Assembly: GCA_017557405.1 (NCBI GenBank)
Contig: JAFYYV010000031.1
Coordinates: 1-63,349, forward strand
DNA length: 63,349 nt
Direction: 5' to 3'
Origin: Prevotella sp.
Lineage (GTDB): Bacteria > Bacteroidota > Bacteroidia > Bacteroidales > Bacteroidaceae
Part shown: in pieces, positions 8,191 through 16,828 of the stretch
Position numbering within the stretch: the stretch's first letter is position 1
How the letters are laid out: each line of letters opens with the position of its first letter
Position numbers and translations under genes: made by a program
Notes under the pieces: model-generated
Told to the model about the DNA's origin: nothing
Seen by the model: only the letters and a program-made list of their open reading frames with translations
Database searches by the model: none

Positions 8191-10503
8191 ATGGAATACA
8201 CCGAGAAAATGAGCCGCCTGCTTCATCAGGCGTATATATATGCCACCACCAATCGTTTCGAACTCCTGATACCCGAACATCTGTTGCTGGCTTTCGTGCA
8301 AGACACCCAATTCCGTGCGGCATTGATGGTTTGCGAGGTGGATGTTGACGAGCTGGAGCACGAGTTGAAGACTTTTCTCGACGAACAGGAAAGGGTTCCC
8401 GAAGGACAAGACTACGAGCTCGACATGTCGTACCAGTTTGGCAACATGCGTTCGTTGGCAGCCAATCACGCCATCTATGCTTCGCGCGACCATCTCGACG
8501 TCACGCATTTCGTCTATGCGATGATGGAACTGGAGGAGTCGATGGCGGCTTTCCTGCTGAACAAACATCTTGGCGATAACAAGGGCGAGTTCCTCTCCAC
8601 GTTGATCTCGATGCTCTCTGACGCGGAGCAGCCACTGCAGAATGACGATGACGCCGCCTATGTTGGTGCTTCGGAGGAGTCGGAAGAGGAGGATACGTCG
8701 TGGAAGACGTTGGTGACCTGCATGAACGACACGGTGGACCAACACAACCCGCTCATCGGACGTGAACAGGAACTGGAACGCACGATACAGGTGCTTTGCC
8801 GCAAGGACAAGAACAACCCGCTGCACGTGGGCGAGCCAGGTGTGGGCAAGACGGCGCTGGTGTATGGATTGGCGGCTCGCATAGAGCACGGAGAGGTGCC
8901 CGACCGATTGAAAGGCAGTCGTATCTACCAGATGGATATGGGTACGATGTTGGCGGGAACTCAGTTTCGTGGCGACTTCGAGAAACGCATCAAGCAGGTG
9001 ATGGATGGTGCTGAAAAGGAGGGGCACGCCATTGTCTATATCGACGAGATACACAATATGATTGGTGCAGGTCGTACAGGCGATGGAGGTCCTGATGCCT
9101 CGAACATGCTGAAACCTTATCTCGAACGGGGTGACATCCGTTTCATCGGTTCCACCACCTACGAGGAATACAACCGTCATTTTGCCCGTCAGCGCGGTAT
9201 CGTGCGACGTTTCCAACAGATTGACATCGCCGAACCGAGCGTGGAGGATACCATCGAGATTTTGAAAGGATTGCGTCCGCAATATGAGTTGTTCCACAAT
9301 GTGACTTACAGCGACGACATCATCGAATATACCGTGCGACAGAGTGCCCGGCTCATCGTCGACCGCCAGCTTCCTGATAAGGCCATCGACTTGATTGACG
9401 AGGCTGGTGCCTACCTTGAGATGACTCGGAATAGGGGGCAGGAGACTGCTACAGAGGAAACGCCGACGGTGGAAGAAACATTGGAACCGCAACCCGTCAC
9501 TCGTTCGCTCATTGCCGACATTCTGGCAAAGGTGTGCAAGGTGGATGCGGCGGCCATGAAGGAGGAAGACAACTCGGAACTCGCTACACTCCGCGACCGC
9601 ATGTTGGCAAAGATTTATGGGCAGAACAGCGCCATCGACCAGGTGGTGGAGGCCATTCAGATGGCAAAGGCCGGATTGCTCGACGACGACAAGCCTTTGG
9701 CTTCGTTGCTCTTCGTGGGTCCTACGGGCGTTGGAAAAACCGAGGTGGCACGACAGTTGGCCAACGAGCTGGGTGTGCAGTTGGTAAGGTTTGACATGAG
9801 TGAATACACCGAACGACATGCAGTTGCCAAACTCATCGGTTCGCCGGCTGGATATGTGGGCTACGAGGATGGCGGTTTGTTGACCGATGCCATCCGTAAG
9901 ACACCCAACTGCGTGTTGCTGTTGGACGAAATAGAGAAGGCCCACCAGGACATCTACAACATCCTGCTGCAGGTGATGGATTATGCCCGACTGACCGACA
10001 ATCGCGGTCAGAAGGCCGATTTCCGTAACGTGGTGCTCATTATGACCTCGAATGCAGGTGCGCAATTTGCCTCGCAGGCGAACATCGGATTCCAGTCGAA
10101 GGTGTCGCGTGGTGAAGCGATGTTGGCACAGGTGAAGAAGACGTTCAAACCTGAGTTCATCAATCGTCTCTCAGGAACCGTCGTTTTCCGCGATATGGAC
10201 GAGGAGATGGCTTCGATGATTCTCGACAAGAAACTGCGTGAGCTGGAGCAGAAACTGCAGGCGAAGAATGTGACCCTCGACCTCAGCGAAGAAGCTCGCA
10301 AACGATTGCTTGAGAAAGGTTTTACTCGGGAGTATGGTGCACGCGAGATGGATCGCGTCATCAGTCATGACCTGAAACCATTGCTCATGCGCGAGATACT
10401 CTTCGGGCAGTTGCAGAAAGGTGGAAAGGCCTTGCTGTGCCTGCAAGAAGGAGAACTGGCGTTGACGTGCCAGACGGCGTTGCTGGAAGAAAAAAGTGAG
10501 TGA
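8191..10503 (+). CDS. clpA: ATP-dependent Clp protease ATP-binding subunit ClpA
   Basis: The protein has 770 residues, close to typical ClpA. It has an N-terminal Clp_N repeat domain (about 1-145), an acidic linker, and two AAA+ modules: Walker A GEPGVGKT at 214-221 with Walker B IVYIDEIHN, and Walker A GPTGVGKT at 510-517 with LLLDEIEKAH. An IGF tripeptide in ANIGFQSK (about residue 630) is the expected ClpP-docking loop. There is no ClpB-type coiled-coil middle domain, which fits ClpA or ClpC, and the adjacent clpS settles it as ClpA. It unfolds substrates for ClpP in the cytoplasm. No clpP is in the window. The long opposite-strand frame over this gene is a codon shadow. Confidence 0.95.
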   Translation: MEYTEKMSRLLHQAYIYATTNRFELLIPEHLLLAFVQDTQFRAALMVCEVDVDELEHELKTFLDEQERVPEGQDYELDMSYQFGNMRSLAANHAIYASRDHLDVTHFVYAMMELEESMAAFLLNKHLGDNKGEFLSTLISMLSDAEQPLQNDDDAAYVGASEESEEEDTSWKTLVTCMNDTVDQHNPLIGREQELERTIQVLCRKDKNNPLHVGEPGVGKTALVYGLAARIEHGEVPDRLKGSRIYQMDMGTMLAGTQFRGDFEKRIKQVMDGAEKEGHAIVYIDEIHNMIGAGRTGDGGPDASNMLKPYLERGDIRFIGSTTYEEYNRHFARQRGIVRRFQQIDIAEPSVEDTIEILKGLRPQYELFHNVTYSDDIIEYTVRQSARLIVDRQLPDKAIDLIDEAGAYLEMTRNRGQETATEETPTVEETLEPQPVTRSLIADILAKVCKVDAAAMKEEDNSELATLRDRMLAKIYGQNSAIDQVVEAIQMAKAGLLDDDKPLASLLFVGPTGVGKTEVARQLANELGVQLVRFDMSEYTERHAVAKLIGSPAGYVGYEDGGLLTDAIRKTPNCVLLLDEIEKAHQDIYNILLQVMDYARLTDNRGQKADFRNVVLIMTSNAGAQFASQANIGFQSKVSRGEAMLAQVKKTFKPEFINRLSGTVVFRDMDEEMASMILDKKLRELEQKLQAKNVTLDLSEEARKRLLEKGFTREYGAREMDRVISHDLKPLLMREILFGQLQKGGKALLCLQEGELALTCQTALLEEKSE

Positions 10504-10530
10504 AAACGAGGGATTGTGCGATATATTTTG

Positions 10531-10538
10531 TATATTTG
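10531..10538 (+). promoter_or_regulatory. -7 box for aat
   Basis: TATATTTG matches TAnnTTTG, 24 bases before the aat ATG and 27 bases after the clpA stop. No good TTTG is seen at the expected spacing upstream. It suggests that aat can be transcribed separately from clpSA. Confidence 0.45.
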
Positions 10539-10562
10539 CAAACACGTAACGATGTATAGACG

Positions 10563-11231
10563 ATGGTAGTTGAACTCGACGATGACTTGTGGTTTCCCGA
10601 CCCTCATATTGGCGACCCCGACGGATTGTTCGCCATTGGAGGCGATTTAAGCATCGATCGGCTGCTGTTGGCCTACAGTCATGGAATATTCCCGTGGTTC
10701 TCGTTTCGTGATTCGGTGGAGCCCTATTGGTATTGTCCCATGCGTCGTTTCGTGATATTCCCCAGTGAGATCCACGTGTCGCACAGCATGCGGACGTTGA
10801 TGCGGAAAGAACGCTACCACCTGTCGATGAACGAGGATTTCGAACATGTCATCGCGAACTGCTCGCAGTTGCGTATCGAGGAGGAAGGTGCGTGGTTGGG
10901 CCCTGACATCATTGAGGCTTACACCGAACTCCACAAGCAAGGATTTGCGACGAGTGTGGAGGTGTGGGACTCGGAGGACATTGACCCCGCAACGGGTAGG
11001 GAACGGCTTGTGGGAGGCCTCTATGGGGTGACATTGGGGTGTTCCTTCTTTGGTGAGAGCATGTTCTCGTTGGTACCGAACGCGTCGAAGTTGGCGCTGG
11101 TTTATCTGGCGAAGTTCATGGAGGAGAAGGGTGGCGTGCTGATTGACTGCCAGTTTGAGACCCCACATCTGAAGAGTATGGGTGGTCGGTATATCGACTA
11201 CGATGAATATATGGCTCTGCTGAGAGATTAA
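10563..11231 (+). CDS. aat: Leucyl/phenylalanyl-tRNA--protein transferase
   Basis: The protein has 222 residues. It transfers Leu or Phe from aminoacyl-tRNA to the N-terminus of proteins that begin with Lys or Arg, creating degrons read by ClpS. Family signatures are clear: LWFPDPHIGDPDGLFAIGGD at the N-terminus, AYSHGIFPWF, WLGPDIIEAYTELHKQG, LVGGLYGVTLGCSFFGESMF, NASKLAL and LIDCQFETPHL. The ATG at 10563 is chosen over the out-of-frame ATG at 10552. Its position after clpS-clpA completes a Leu/N-degron cassette. It is a soluble cytoplasmic enzyme. Confidence 0.95.
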   Translation: MVVELDDDLWFPDPHIGDPDGLFAIGGDLSIDRLLLAYSHGIFPWFSFRDSVEPYWYCPMRRFVIFPSEIHVSHSMRTLMRKERYHLSMNEDFEHVIANCSQLRIEEEGAWLGPDIIEAYTELHKQGFATSVEVWDSEDIDPATGRERLVGGLYGVTLGCSFFGESMFSLVPNASKLALVYLAKFMEEKGGVLIDCQFETPHLKSMGGRYIDYDEYMALLRD

Positions 11232-11272
11232 AATGAATGAATCAAAGGATTATAAACTTACAAACTGAATTC

Positions 11273-11935
11273 ATGAGAAAGATAATGTTGATGCTGCTTT
11301 TTGCATCTTTCGTCAGTTCATCGGCGATGGCTCAGGCTTTGAAGCAGCGTGGTGGTTCGGTCGAGGCTTTGGTGCCTGAAGGTTGGACTCACAAAGAGGA
11401 AGTCGGCGATATGAACAAGGACGGACTGCCCGATATGGTGGTTGTGGCGACTCCGAACTTCAAGGAGAACATGCTAGAGCGCGAAGACGGTTATGTCTAT
11501 AACATGAACGAACCACAGTTGGCCATCTATTTTGGTGAGTCGTCGGGTGGTTACTCGTTGTGGAAGAAGTACGAAGGACTGCTTCCTGCTGATAGCGAAT
11601 ACATCTCTGTGGACATCTCGTTGTCAATCACCGACCGCGGTGTGCTTCGCATAGGCATATCCACCTTCGCGAGCATGGGCTCTAACGAAGTGGGAGGCCC
11701 CACGTATGTCTATCGTTGGCAAAACGGTGACTTCTTCCTGATTGGCAAAGATGTGACAAGTCAGTCGCGCTATTCGGGTGAGTTGATTGAGGTGAGCGAG
11801 AACTATCTGACGTTCAAGCGGCAGGAGAAGCACTCGGGTGTGTTTGTTGACTCGGATGTGAAGGAGTCGGAGAAGTGGACAAAGATTCCGCGTACGCCGC
11901 TGAAACGATTGGGAACGTTTGAGATGGATGAGTAA
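11273..11935 (+). CDS. Secreted FG-GAP-like protein of unknown function
   Basis: The protein has 220 residues from the ATG at 11273. An upstream ATG would place extra residues before what is clearly a signal peptide (MRKIMLMLLFASFVSSSAMAQ). After cleavage there is a VCBS/FG-GAP-like motif, GDMNKDGLPDMVVVAT, at about 48-63, which usually forms a calcium-binding loop of a beta-propeller blade. The rest is beta-rich without recognised catalytic residues. Bases 11251-11272, just before the start, resemble the repeat unit that precedes the GH43 start at 12986. The role is unknown. Confidence 0.7.
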   Translation: MRKIMLMLLFASFVSSSAMAQALKQRGGSVEALVPEGWTHKEEVGDMNKDGLPDMVVVATPNFKENMLEREDGYVYNMNEPQLAIYFGESSGGYSLWKKYEGLLPADSEYISVDISLSITDRGVLRIGISTFASMGSNEVGGPTYVYRWQNGDFFLIGKDVTSQSRYSGELIEVSENYLTFKRQEKHSGVFVDSDVKESEKWTKIPRTPLKRLGTFEMDE

Positions 11936-11973
11936 AAAGGTATAAAGAGTATAAAGAGAAATAAAGGGCGTAA

Positions 11974-12954
11974 ATGAAGAATGAGGAAAACAGTTTGGTG
12001 AGGTTTCTGAAGGATTGGACGCTGCCAGTAGCAATTGGCTTGGGTACGATATTGTATCTAGTGTTTGCCTTCGTTCCTGTCCTCGATGGTGCAGCTCGGT
12101 TGATGGCTCCGTTTTTCGATGCTATTCTGCCGTTGTTCATGTTCCTCATTCTCTTCGTAACGTTCTGCAAGGTCGATTTCCACAAACTGCGTCCGACGGC
12201 GTGGCATCTGTGGGTGGGCGTGTTTCAGATAGTGTTCATCGCCATCATGATGTCGCTGATTCTCGCCTACAAGATGACAGGCGACACGTTGGTGTTGATG
12301 GAGGCATTGCTCACGTGCATCGTGGCTCCTTGTGCTGCCGCTGCGCCTGTGGTGACCCAGAAATTGGGTGGTGACCTGGAGGGAATGACCACATGGACGC
12401 TGCTCTCCAACCTCATCACTGCGCTGTTCATCCCCATCTGCTTCCCGATGGTAGAGAAAGGAGCTGACATCACGTTCATGAAGGCCTTCCTGACAATACT
12501 CTATCAGGTGTGTATGGTGCTGGTGGTTCCGATGTTGTTGGCGTATATCGTGAAACATCATTTTCACCGCTTGCATCGTCGAATCATCTCGGTGAAGGAC
12601 CTTTCCTACTACTTGTGGGCATTCTCGCTGATGATTGTGTCGGGAACGACGGTGAAGAACATCTGCCACGCCAATACATCCGCTACGTTCCTGCTGGTGA
12701 TAGGCGGTTTGGGATTGGTACTCTGCATCGTACAGTTCGCCGTAGGTCGTTGGATAGGCCATTATTTCGGTGCCACCATAGAGGCAGGACAAGGGTTGGG
12801 ACAAAAGAATACTGCGTTCGCCATCTGGATTGCCTACACCTATCTGAATCCCCTCTCCTCAGTGGGACCTGGCTGTTACATCCTGTGGCAGAACATCATC
12901 AATTCGGTGGAAATACATAAGAATTCAAAAACTCATAAATTTAAAAACTCATAA
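11974..12954 (+). CDS. Bile acid:sodium symporter-like membrane transporter
   Basis: The protein has 326 residues and nine or ten predicted membrane segments beginning near residue 15. The layout, with GTIL..., a polar CIVAPCAAAAPVVTQKLGGD segment and a conserved QGLGQKNTAFAIW motif near the C-terminus, fits the bile acid:sodium symporter/arsenite-carrier superfamily. The substrate is unknown, and bile acid should not be assumed. The last ten or so residues (NSKTHKFKNS) are encoded by a 16-bp tandem repeat that also contains the stop codon, so the tail is not ancestral. A GH43 gene starts 31 bases downstream. Confidence 0.75.
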   Translation: MKNEENSLVRFLKDWTLPVAIGLGTILYLVFAFVPVLDGAARLMAPFFDAILPLFMFLILFVTFCKVDFHKLRPTAWHLWVGVFQIVFIAIMMSLILAYKMTGDTLVLMEALLTCIVAPCAAAAPVVTQKLGGDLEGMTTWTLLSNLITALFIPICFPMVEKGADITFMKAFLTILYQVCMVLVVPMLLAYIVKHHFHRLHRRIISVKDLSYYLWAFSLMIVSGTTVKNICHANTSATFLLVIGGLGLVLCIVQFAVGRWIGHYFGATIEAGQGLGQKNTAFAIWIAYTYLNPLSSVGPGCYILWQNIINSVEIHKNSKTHKFKNS

Positions 12955-12985
12955 ACTCAAAAACTTATAAACTTAAAAACTGAAT
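12922..12985 (+). repeat. Four 16-bp tandem repeats across a stop codon
   Basis: Units start at 12922, 12938, 12954 and 12970 and follow the pattern AAyTyAAAAACTyATA. The first two encode the transporter C-terminus, the stop TAA (12952-12954) bridges units 2 and 3, and the last unit ends directly at the ATG of the next gene (12986). Confidence 0.9.
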
Positions 12986-14014
12986 ATGAAAAAGATTCTA
13001 TTGATTTTAGCATTATTTGCCAGCGTATCGGCGTCGGCTCAGAACAAGGTGAAAGGAACGTATGGCTACCTTTATTGCCACATGAGCGACCGCGGTGAAT
13101 ACACCGCCTATGCGGTGAGTCGCGACGGCATGAACTATCAGGACATTCTCGAGGGCAACGCCATTATGGATTCCGAGGAGCACGCTCGCATCGAAGGCGG
13201 GCAACGCGATGCTTTCATCACACGCGCTTGGAATGGGAAAGGGTATGTAATGGTCAACACCGACATGTGTGTGCGCAAGTCGCACATCTGGGACAACTAT
13301 GGTATCGACCTATTGAAGAGCGACGACCTCATTCATTGGACGAGCGTGACTTTCGATTTCCGCAAGGGCACGTCTATCTTCTGCAATCCTTCTGCACCGA
13401 GCGTCTATAAGGATTGGTCGACCATCAACCGTGTGTGGGCTCCGCAAATCTTCTGGGATCCCAACTACGTGTGGGAAGATGGTTCGAAGGGTGGTTATCT
13501 GATTTATTATTCAATGCTCAACCGTCCCGAAGAGAAATACGATCGCATGTACTACTCGTATGCCGACAAGACCTTCACGCGTCTCACTCAGCCGCGTCTG
13601 CTCTTCGATTGGGGCTATGCAACCATCGATGCCGATATCAACCTGTTGGACGACGGTCTCTATCACATGCTCATCAAAAAGGAGGGTGGCAAGCCTGGCA
13701 TCTATACCGCTACTTCGAAGAACCTCACCAGTGGATGGGGCGAACCAGTGGAGAACGACTACGTGTCGTTTGAAGGACGTAAGAACTGCGAGGGTAGCAG
13801 CGCCTTCCAACTCATCGGTGACAAGACGTGGCGTGTGGCCTACATTCAGTACAGCGATAATCCCAAACATTATCGCATCTGCAAGGCTGACGAGCATCTG
13901 CGTAACTTCCACGACCCTGTCGACATCAAGGGTGTTACGGCTCCGCAGCATGGTTCGTTCATGCGGATTACGAAAAAGGAATACAAACGGTTGTTGAAGT
14001 TGAACAAAAAGTAA
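12986..14014 (+). CDS. Secreted GH43-like glycosidase
   Basis: The protein has 342 residues with a signal peptide ending in SASAQ. The fold is inferred to be a five-bladed propeller from repeated segments: GYLYCHMSDRGEYTAYAVSRDG, DDLIHWT, VWAPQIFWDPN with GGYLIYYSM, TIDADINLLDDGLYHMLIK and GREPVEN-like blades. These match the GH43 and related arabinosidase/xylosidase families, with NRVWAPQIFWD the most diagnostic. The GH43 acid may be the Glu in NCEGSSAF (about 270). It probably trims arabinose or xylose from glycans in the periplasm or at the surface. A rho-independent terminator follows. No SusC/D or transporter for the product is adjacent. Confidence 0.75.
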   Translation: MKKILLILALFASVSASAQNKVKGTYGYLYCHMSDRGEYTAYAVSRDGMNYQDILEGNAIMDSEEHARIEGGQRDAFITRAWNGKGYVMVNTDMCVRKSHIWDNYGIDLLKSDDLIHWTSVTFDFRKGTSIFCNPSAPSVYKDWSTINRVWAPQIFWDPNYVWEDGSKGGYLIYYSMLNRPEEKYDRMYYSYADKTFTRLTQPRLLFDWGYATIDADINLLDDGLYHMLIKKEGGKPGIYTATSKNLTSGWGEPVENDYVSFEGRKNCEGSSAFQLIGDKTWRVAYIQYSDNPKHYRICKADEHLRNFHDPVDIKGVTAPQHGSFMRITKKEYKRLLKLNKK

Positions 14015-14047
14015 AATACAAGCGACTCAGCAAGGACAAAAAAGCAA

Positions 14048-14077
14048 ACGGGAACCACAAGCGTGGCTCCCGTTTTT
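14048..14077. terminator. Bidirectional terminator hairpin
   Basis: An 11-bp GC-rich stem (ACGGGAACCAC / GTGGCTCCCGT, one mismatch) with a 4-base loop followed by TTTTT. It sits between the convergent GH43 and TonB-receptor genes. Confidence 0.8.
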
Positions 14078-14106
14078 CTATTATTCGTGGAGAAAGTTTC
14101 ATATAC

Positions 14107-16260
14107 TCATAGCGCGATTGGAACTGAGACTTTTATTCCGAAGTTGCGTCCCATGTTGAACACGCCTCTTCGTCCTGTCACGTTGTTCACATCGGCATAT
14201 TTCAGTCGACTCAGGTGGTTCTGGTAGGCTCTGTTCAGCAGGTTGTTCGCCGTGAGACTGATGCTGAAGAGCGTTTTTCCATGCAGCAACACATCGGTTC
14301 CAGCCGCAGCGTTGAGCAAAGTGTACGAGGGTGTTGCCGTCTCCGTGTCGTTGGCGGTGAACACATGGTCTTGCTCCAAATGGCACTCCAGTCCTATTGA
14401 TGCATACGACTCAGCTACATGTTTGCATTGACGCAGTAGGTCGCAACGCACATTCATCGTCCAGCGAGGCTCGGGTGTATAGGGCAGATAACGGCTGTCG
14501 TTGCCTTGGTGCAGCAGTCGGGTAGCTACATACGAGAATGTGTTTTCGATGTGCAGCTTGCGGAAAGGATGTACCACCACGCTGGCCTCGCCACCCCATA
14601 ACCGTGCTGTTCCTGCCGTGTAGCGGAATCCGTCGTATCCCACTGACTCTTCGTTGCTTTCGTGCAGTGCCTTTTCCTCCGCAGCCGTCATGCGTTGCAG
14701 GAAGATGAAGTTGTCGATATGGTTGGCAAAAAGTGACAGTTGTGCCGAGATGATGTGCGACGAATAGTCAATACCGAAGTCGATTTGCCAACTATACTCA
14801 GGTTTCAATCCATCGTTTCCCATCTCATAGCGCAGCGATCCTTCGTGCACACCGTTCGACCCCAGTTCACTCAAGTTCGGGGCACGGAATCCACGCGATG
14901 CATTCAGTCGGATGTGTAGGTTGTCGCTGGCGCAATAGGTCGTTCCAATGCTTCCCGACAGGCCGTTGAGATTTTTCTTGAAGTCGTGGAATCGTTCTTC
15001 CTCTTCTCCTTCATCCCCTTGCGAATGCAAACGACGTTGGTCGAAACGAAGTCCACCACTCAGATTCCAGCGGTCCCACGTGCGGGTAGCAGTGGTAAAA
15101 ATGCCAAAATCGAATAGCTTGTAGGCTGGAATGAGCGCCTCTTCACCTTTGTTCAGCGATTGCTGCCACATACCGTTCACGTCCGTAGAAACCTTCCATC
15201 CGCCACCGAAGTCGCCCGAGATGTAGCGCACATCGTAGTTCATCGTGTGGAGCATGAAGTCCAGTTCTGCTTCGTCTGGTTCCTCAAACTCCTGTCTGCG
15301 ATTCTGTTGGTAGCCCACCACAGCGTTCAAGCGACCACCGTCACCCACATAGAAAGAGTTGTCCAACACAGCCTTGTAGTGATGAATCTGTTGGAAGGGC
15401 GTTGTCTTCCCATATCCCTTCGGCTTCCAGTCGTCGCTCGCCTCCAATTCGCCTGTGTCTTCATCGCGTTCACCTTCGATAATACTCGGAGTCAGATGAT
15501 AGTATCCGAGTGTCAGATGCGAGAAGCCCCACTGTTTGTTGAGGCCCACCAGCGCGTTTGCAGCCCGTTCGTGGAACTGCGAGCCAGGCACTCTTCCGTC
15601 CCATTTGTTTTTGTAGGCATGTGCCATCTTCTCGCTATATCTCATGTTCCACACAACTCCCTGCTTGTTGCCGCCGAAGTTCAGCGAATAGTCGAACAGA
15701 CCGTTATTCGTCTGGTATTCCGTCTGCACATTCGCCTTCATCGTCCCTTGTGGAAGGGTAGGACTCGAACGGAACACAATCACACCGGCCATTGCGTCCG
15801 AGCCATACATTAGCGATGCCGGACCTTTCAGGATTTCTACTGAGTTCACGCTCGCTGCGTCAATCTCAATTCCATGTTCGTCACCCCATTGCTGACCCTC
15901 TTGTCTGACTCCGTCGTTTACCACCGCTACGCGGTTGTATCCCAAGCCGCGAATTACCGGCTTTGAAATACCGCTACCGGTCGTCAGTTGTGAGATGCCC
16001 GGCATACGGGCGATGGCGTCGATGACATTCGTTGATGAAGATCGTGTCAATTCTTTGTTTGATACTACCAGGAAGGGAAGTGGCGATTCACGCAAAAGGG
16101 ATTGTCCTGTCACTCCATTCACCACCACCTCACTCAGTTTCACGTGCAATTCGTCTTCTTCGCACGTGCTGTCGCTCTCTGCGACATGTTGATGCACTGA
16201 TTGTGCTGCCACCCCTAAATGAAAGGGTAACAGCAACATCAGAAGATATTGTTTTCTCAT
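14107..16260 (-). CDS. TonB-dependent outer-membrane receptor
   Basis: The protein has 717 residues and a signal peptide ending in GVAAQS. The plug domain (about 45-160) shows LSEVVVNG (TonB-box region), LPFLVVSNKEL, VIDAIARMPGI, PVIRGLGYNRVAVVNDGV and VEILKGPASLMYGSDAMAGVI; a 22-stranded barrel follows. It imports a ligand driven by TonB, probably a metal or metal complex: the mature N-terminus is rich in His, Cys, Asp and Glu (SVHQHVAESDSTCEEDE), and a small His/Cys-rich protein is encoded directly upstream. It lacks the CarboxypepD-like N-terminal domain of SusC proteins and has no SusD partner. Ligand identity cannot be read from the sequence. Confidence 0.9.
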   Translation of the reverse strand: MRKQYLLMLLLPFHLGVAAQSVHQHVAESDSTCEEDELHVKLSEVVVNGVTGQSLLRESPLPFLVVSNKELTRSSSTNVIDAIARMPGISQLTTGSGISKPVIRGLGYNRVAVVNDGVRQEGQQWGDEHGIEIDAASVNSVEILKGPASLMYGSDAMAGVIVFRSSPTLPQGTMKANVQTEYQTNNGLFDYSLNFGGNKQGVVWNMRYSEKMAHAYKNKWDGRVPGSQFHERAANALVGLNKQWGFSHLTLGYYHLTPSIIEGERDEDTGELEASDDWKPKGYGKTTPFQQIHHYKAVLDNSFYVGDGGRLNAVVGYQQNRRQEFEEPDEAELDFMLHTMNYDVRYISGDFGGGWKVSTDVNGMWQQSLNKGEEALIPAYKLFDFGIFTTATRTWDRWNLSGGLRFDQRRLHSQGDEGEEEERFHDFKKNLNGLSGSIGTTYCASDNLHIRLNASRGFRAPNLSELGSNGVHEGSLRYEMGNDGLKPEYSWQIDFGIDYSSHIISAQLSLFANHIDNFIFLQRMTAAEEKALHESNEESVGYDGFRYTAGTARLWGGEASVVVHPFRKLHIENTFSYVATRLLHQGNDSRYLPYTPEPRWTMNVRCDLLRQCKHVAESYASIGLECHLEQDHVFTANDTETATPSYTLLNAAAGTDVLLHGKTLFSISLTANNLLNRAYQNHLSRLKYADVNNVTGRRGVFNMGRNFGIKVSVPIAL

Positions 16261-16344
16261 GTTCTAATTGTTGCTTGAAAATGTTAAATGTGAATTGTAA
16301 TTGAAGTCGTCCTGTCAAACTGTTGGACGACAATTCAGGGGATT

Positions 16345-16689
16345 TCAAGCAACTGGAGGGGCACGTGACGAACGATGGAGAATAGTCAGGCACACCAGTG
16401 CCTCATTTCTCGGTTGATAATTGACAACCGCCCATTGACAATCAACAGCCTCTGTTGTCTGACTAGTCATGTAGGGCGTCGTACTCAGTTGGCAAAGCAG
16501 ACAGGCGTCTATGGTCGTACCACCAGCCGAGACATGGCTGCTGTGATGCACGTGGTGGGCGCATTCTACACATTCCTCCTGCCCCTCCATCATCGGGTGG
16601 TGGCGGTGGAACGTGGTCAGCAGCAGCATCGGTACGAATACCGATAGCATAATCCACGACGAAAGGCGACGTCTCTGTCTGATTTGCAT
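16345..16689 (-). CDS. Small His/Cys-rich membrane-anchored protein
   Basis: The protein has 114 residues with one hydrophobic segment (about 11-26) near the N-terminus, then a metal-ligand-like stretch: HRHHP, CVEC, HHVHH and CLLC within about 60 residues. It resembles the short HYC_CC_PP-type proteins found next to TonB receptors in Bacteroidetes, though I cannot confirm that without a search. The receptor gene starts 84 bases downstream on the same strand, and a -7 box lies 8 bases before the start, so the two form an operon. A role in periplasmic metal handling or sensing is inferred from residues and context only. Confidence 0.65.
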   Translation of the reverse strand: MQIRQRRRLSSWIMLSVFVPMLLLTTFHRHHPMMEGQEECVECAHHVHHSSHVSAGGTTIDACLLCQLSTTPYMTSQTTEAVDCQWAVVNYQPRNEALVCLTILHRSSRAPPVA

Positions 16690-16697
16690 ATCGGGTG

Positions 16698-16705
16698 CAA
16701 AGGTA
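16698..16705 (-). promoter_or_regulatory. -7 box for the small protein/TonB receptor operon
   Basis: The minus strand reads TACCTTTG, matching TAnnTTTG, 8 bases from the predicted start at 16689. It is divergent from the DUF4932 promoter. Confidence 0.55.
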
Positions 16706-16766
16706 CGAACAATTCTTGAAAGTGAAAACTAATTAACAGTTTTTTTGCGAGCTAGAACCCTTGATA

Positions 16767-16798
16767 TTTGGAGATACGAAATACTTTACGTACCTTTG
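16767..16798 (+). promoter_or_regulatory. Promoter of the DUF4932 gene
   Basis: TTTG at 16767-16770, 20 bases, then TACCTTTG at 16791-16798. Both Bacteroidetes boxes are present at canonical spacing, 30 bases before the ATG at 16829. Confidence 0.7.
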
Positions 16799-16828
16799 TG
16801 GTTGTAAAAGAAATTGATAAAACATTAT

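Noticed and set aside
8008-10065. 685-codon frame opposite clpA
   Set aside because: His/Gln/Val-rich with no domain; clpA motifs on the + strand are complete.
11974-12954. Arsenite exporter (ArsB/Acr3) assignment
   Set aside because: The fold family overlaps, but no ars neighbours are present and the QGLGQKNTAFA motif fits the broader symporter group better.
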